A DNA stretch of 64,000 nt from Bacillota bacterium (lineage in GTDB: Bacteria > Bacillota > Clostridia > Acetivibrionales > DTU013). This document shows positions 63,888-64,000 of this stretch, one piece after another (the stretch's first letter is position 1; every line of letters starts with the position of its first letter). Location: contig JAEYOP010000016.1 in NCBI GenBank assembly GCA_023411575.1, positions 186,001-250,000 on the forward strand, given 5' to 3'. The position numbers and the translations under genes are program-made. The notes under the pieces were generated by a model, which was not told the DNA's origin, ran no database searches, and worked only from the letters and a program-made list of their open reading frames with translations.

Positions 63888-64000
63888 TCACTTTCTATTT
63901 CTAAATTCGGAAGGAGAAAGCCCCGTATATTTCTTAAAGCTGTTGCTAAAATAATTGGCATCGGAAAATCCGACCCGCTCGGCAATTTCAAAGGATTTCA
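63888..64000 (-). CDS. AraC-type response regulator, C-terminal fragment
   Basis: Only the last 36 or so codons are inside the window: IAERVGFSDANYFSNSFKKY and then TGLSPSEFRNRK. This is the second helix-turn-helix of an AraC domain. The neighbouring YesM-type kinase makes it the cognate YesN-type regulator, first gene of the sensor-transporter operon. The rest lies past the right edge. Confidence 0.88.
   Translation of the reverse strand, partial: KSFEIAERVGFSDANYFSNSFKKYTGLSPSEFRNRK

Overview
The window looks like chromosome of an endospore-forming, plant-polysaccharide-using member of the Clostridia (phylum Bacillota). The evidence is the sporulation and housekeeping block mazG - HU - rqcP - yabP - yabQ - divIC - S1 protein (33.1-36.5 kb), several YesM/YesN-type two-component systems beside sugar ABC transporters, carbohydrate esterases and glycoside hydrolases, strong AGGAGG-type ribosome-binding sites and a GAAC-N4-GTTC SOS box. 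Species cannot be named from the sequence alone.

Layout. (1) 0-10 kb, all on the minus strand: a histidine kinase/response regulator pair, then a CUT1-type sugar ABC importer (binding lipoprotein and two permeases), then three different alpha/beta-hydrolase esterases. This reads as uptake plus de-esterification of acylated hemicellulose oligosaccharides. A secreted WG-repeat protein follows (10-11.5 kb). (2) 11.5-30.8 kb: an accessory, mostly very AT-rich island whose right edge is the 3' end of an initiator tRNA-fMet gene. It carries two decayed tyrosine-recombinase fragments at the left, an XRE repressor switch with repeated operators, decayed regulators, and a defence-like load. That load comprises a three-TM protein with small partner proteins, a caspase/CHAT-like protease - receiver - double-GHKL ATPase set, a type II restriction-modification locus with two nuclease-like genes and a mismatch glycosylase, and an ATPase - membrane protein pair. 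At the right are a broken ImmA/IrrE peptidase gene and a serine recombinase whose reading frame runs through the tRNA. (3) 30.8-37 kb: host core genes (tRNA-fMet, PilZ protein, DUF2310 protein, tRNA-Leu, then the divIC/yabP/yabQ/rqcP/hup/mazG block).

(4) 37-45.5 kb: a secreted GH43 enzyme with a C-terminal lectin-like module, an MFS efflux pump, an MBOAT acyltransferase with its SGNH/DltD-like partner, a pectin methylesterase and another esterase. (5) 45.6-53.4 kb: an Lpl/Ytc-type ABC importer, its membrane-bound AraC regulator, a Gfo/Idh/MocA oxidoreductase, and a Phd-Uma2 fusion protein. (6) 53.5-64 kb: a GH2 beta-mannosidase and an Mgl-type importer (MglC, MglA, two tandem MglB paralogues). 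The importer lies downstream of an AraC response regulator (cut by the window end), a YesM-type kinase and a further sugar-binding lipoprotein, which together resemble the XylFII-LytS-YesN three-component sugar sensor.

The most likely undescribed biology is in the island: the GHKL ATPase - receiver - caspase-like protease set (17.7-21.2 kb), supported by neighbouring restriction and other defence-like genes.
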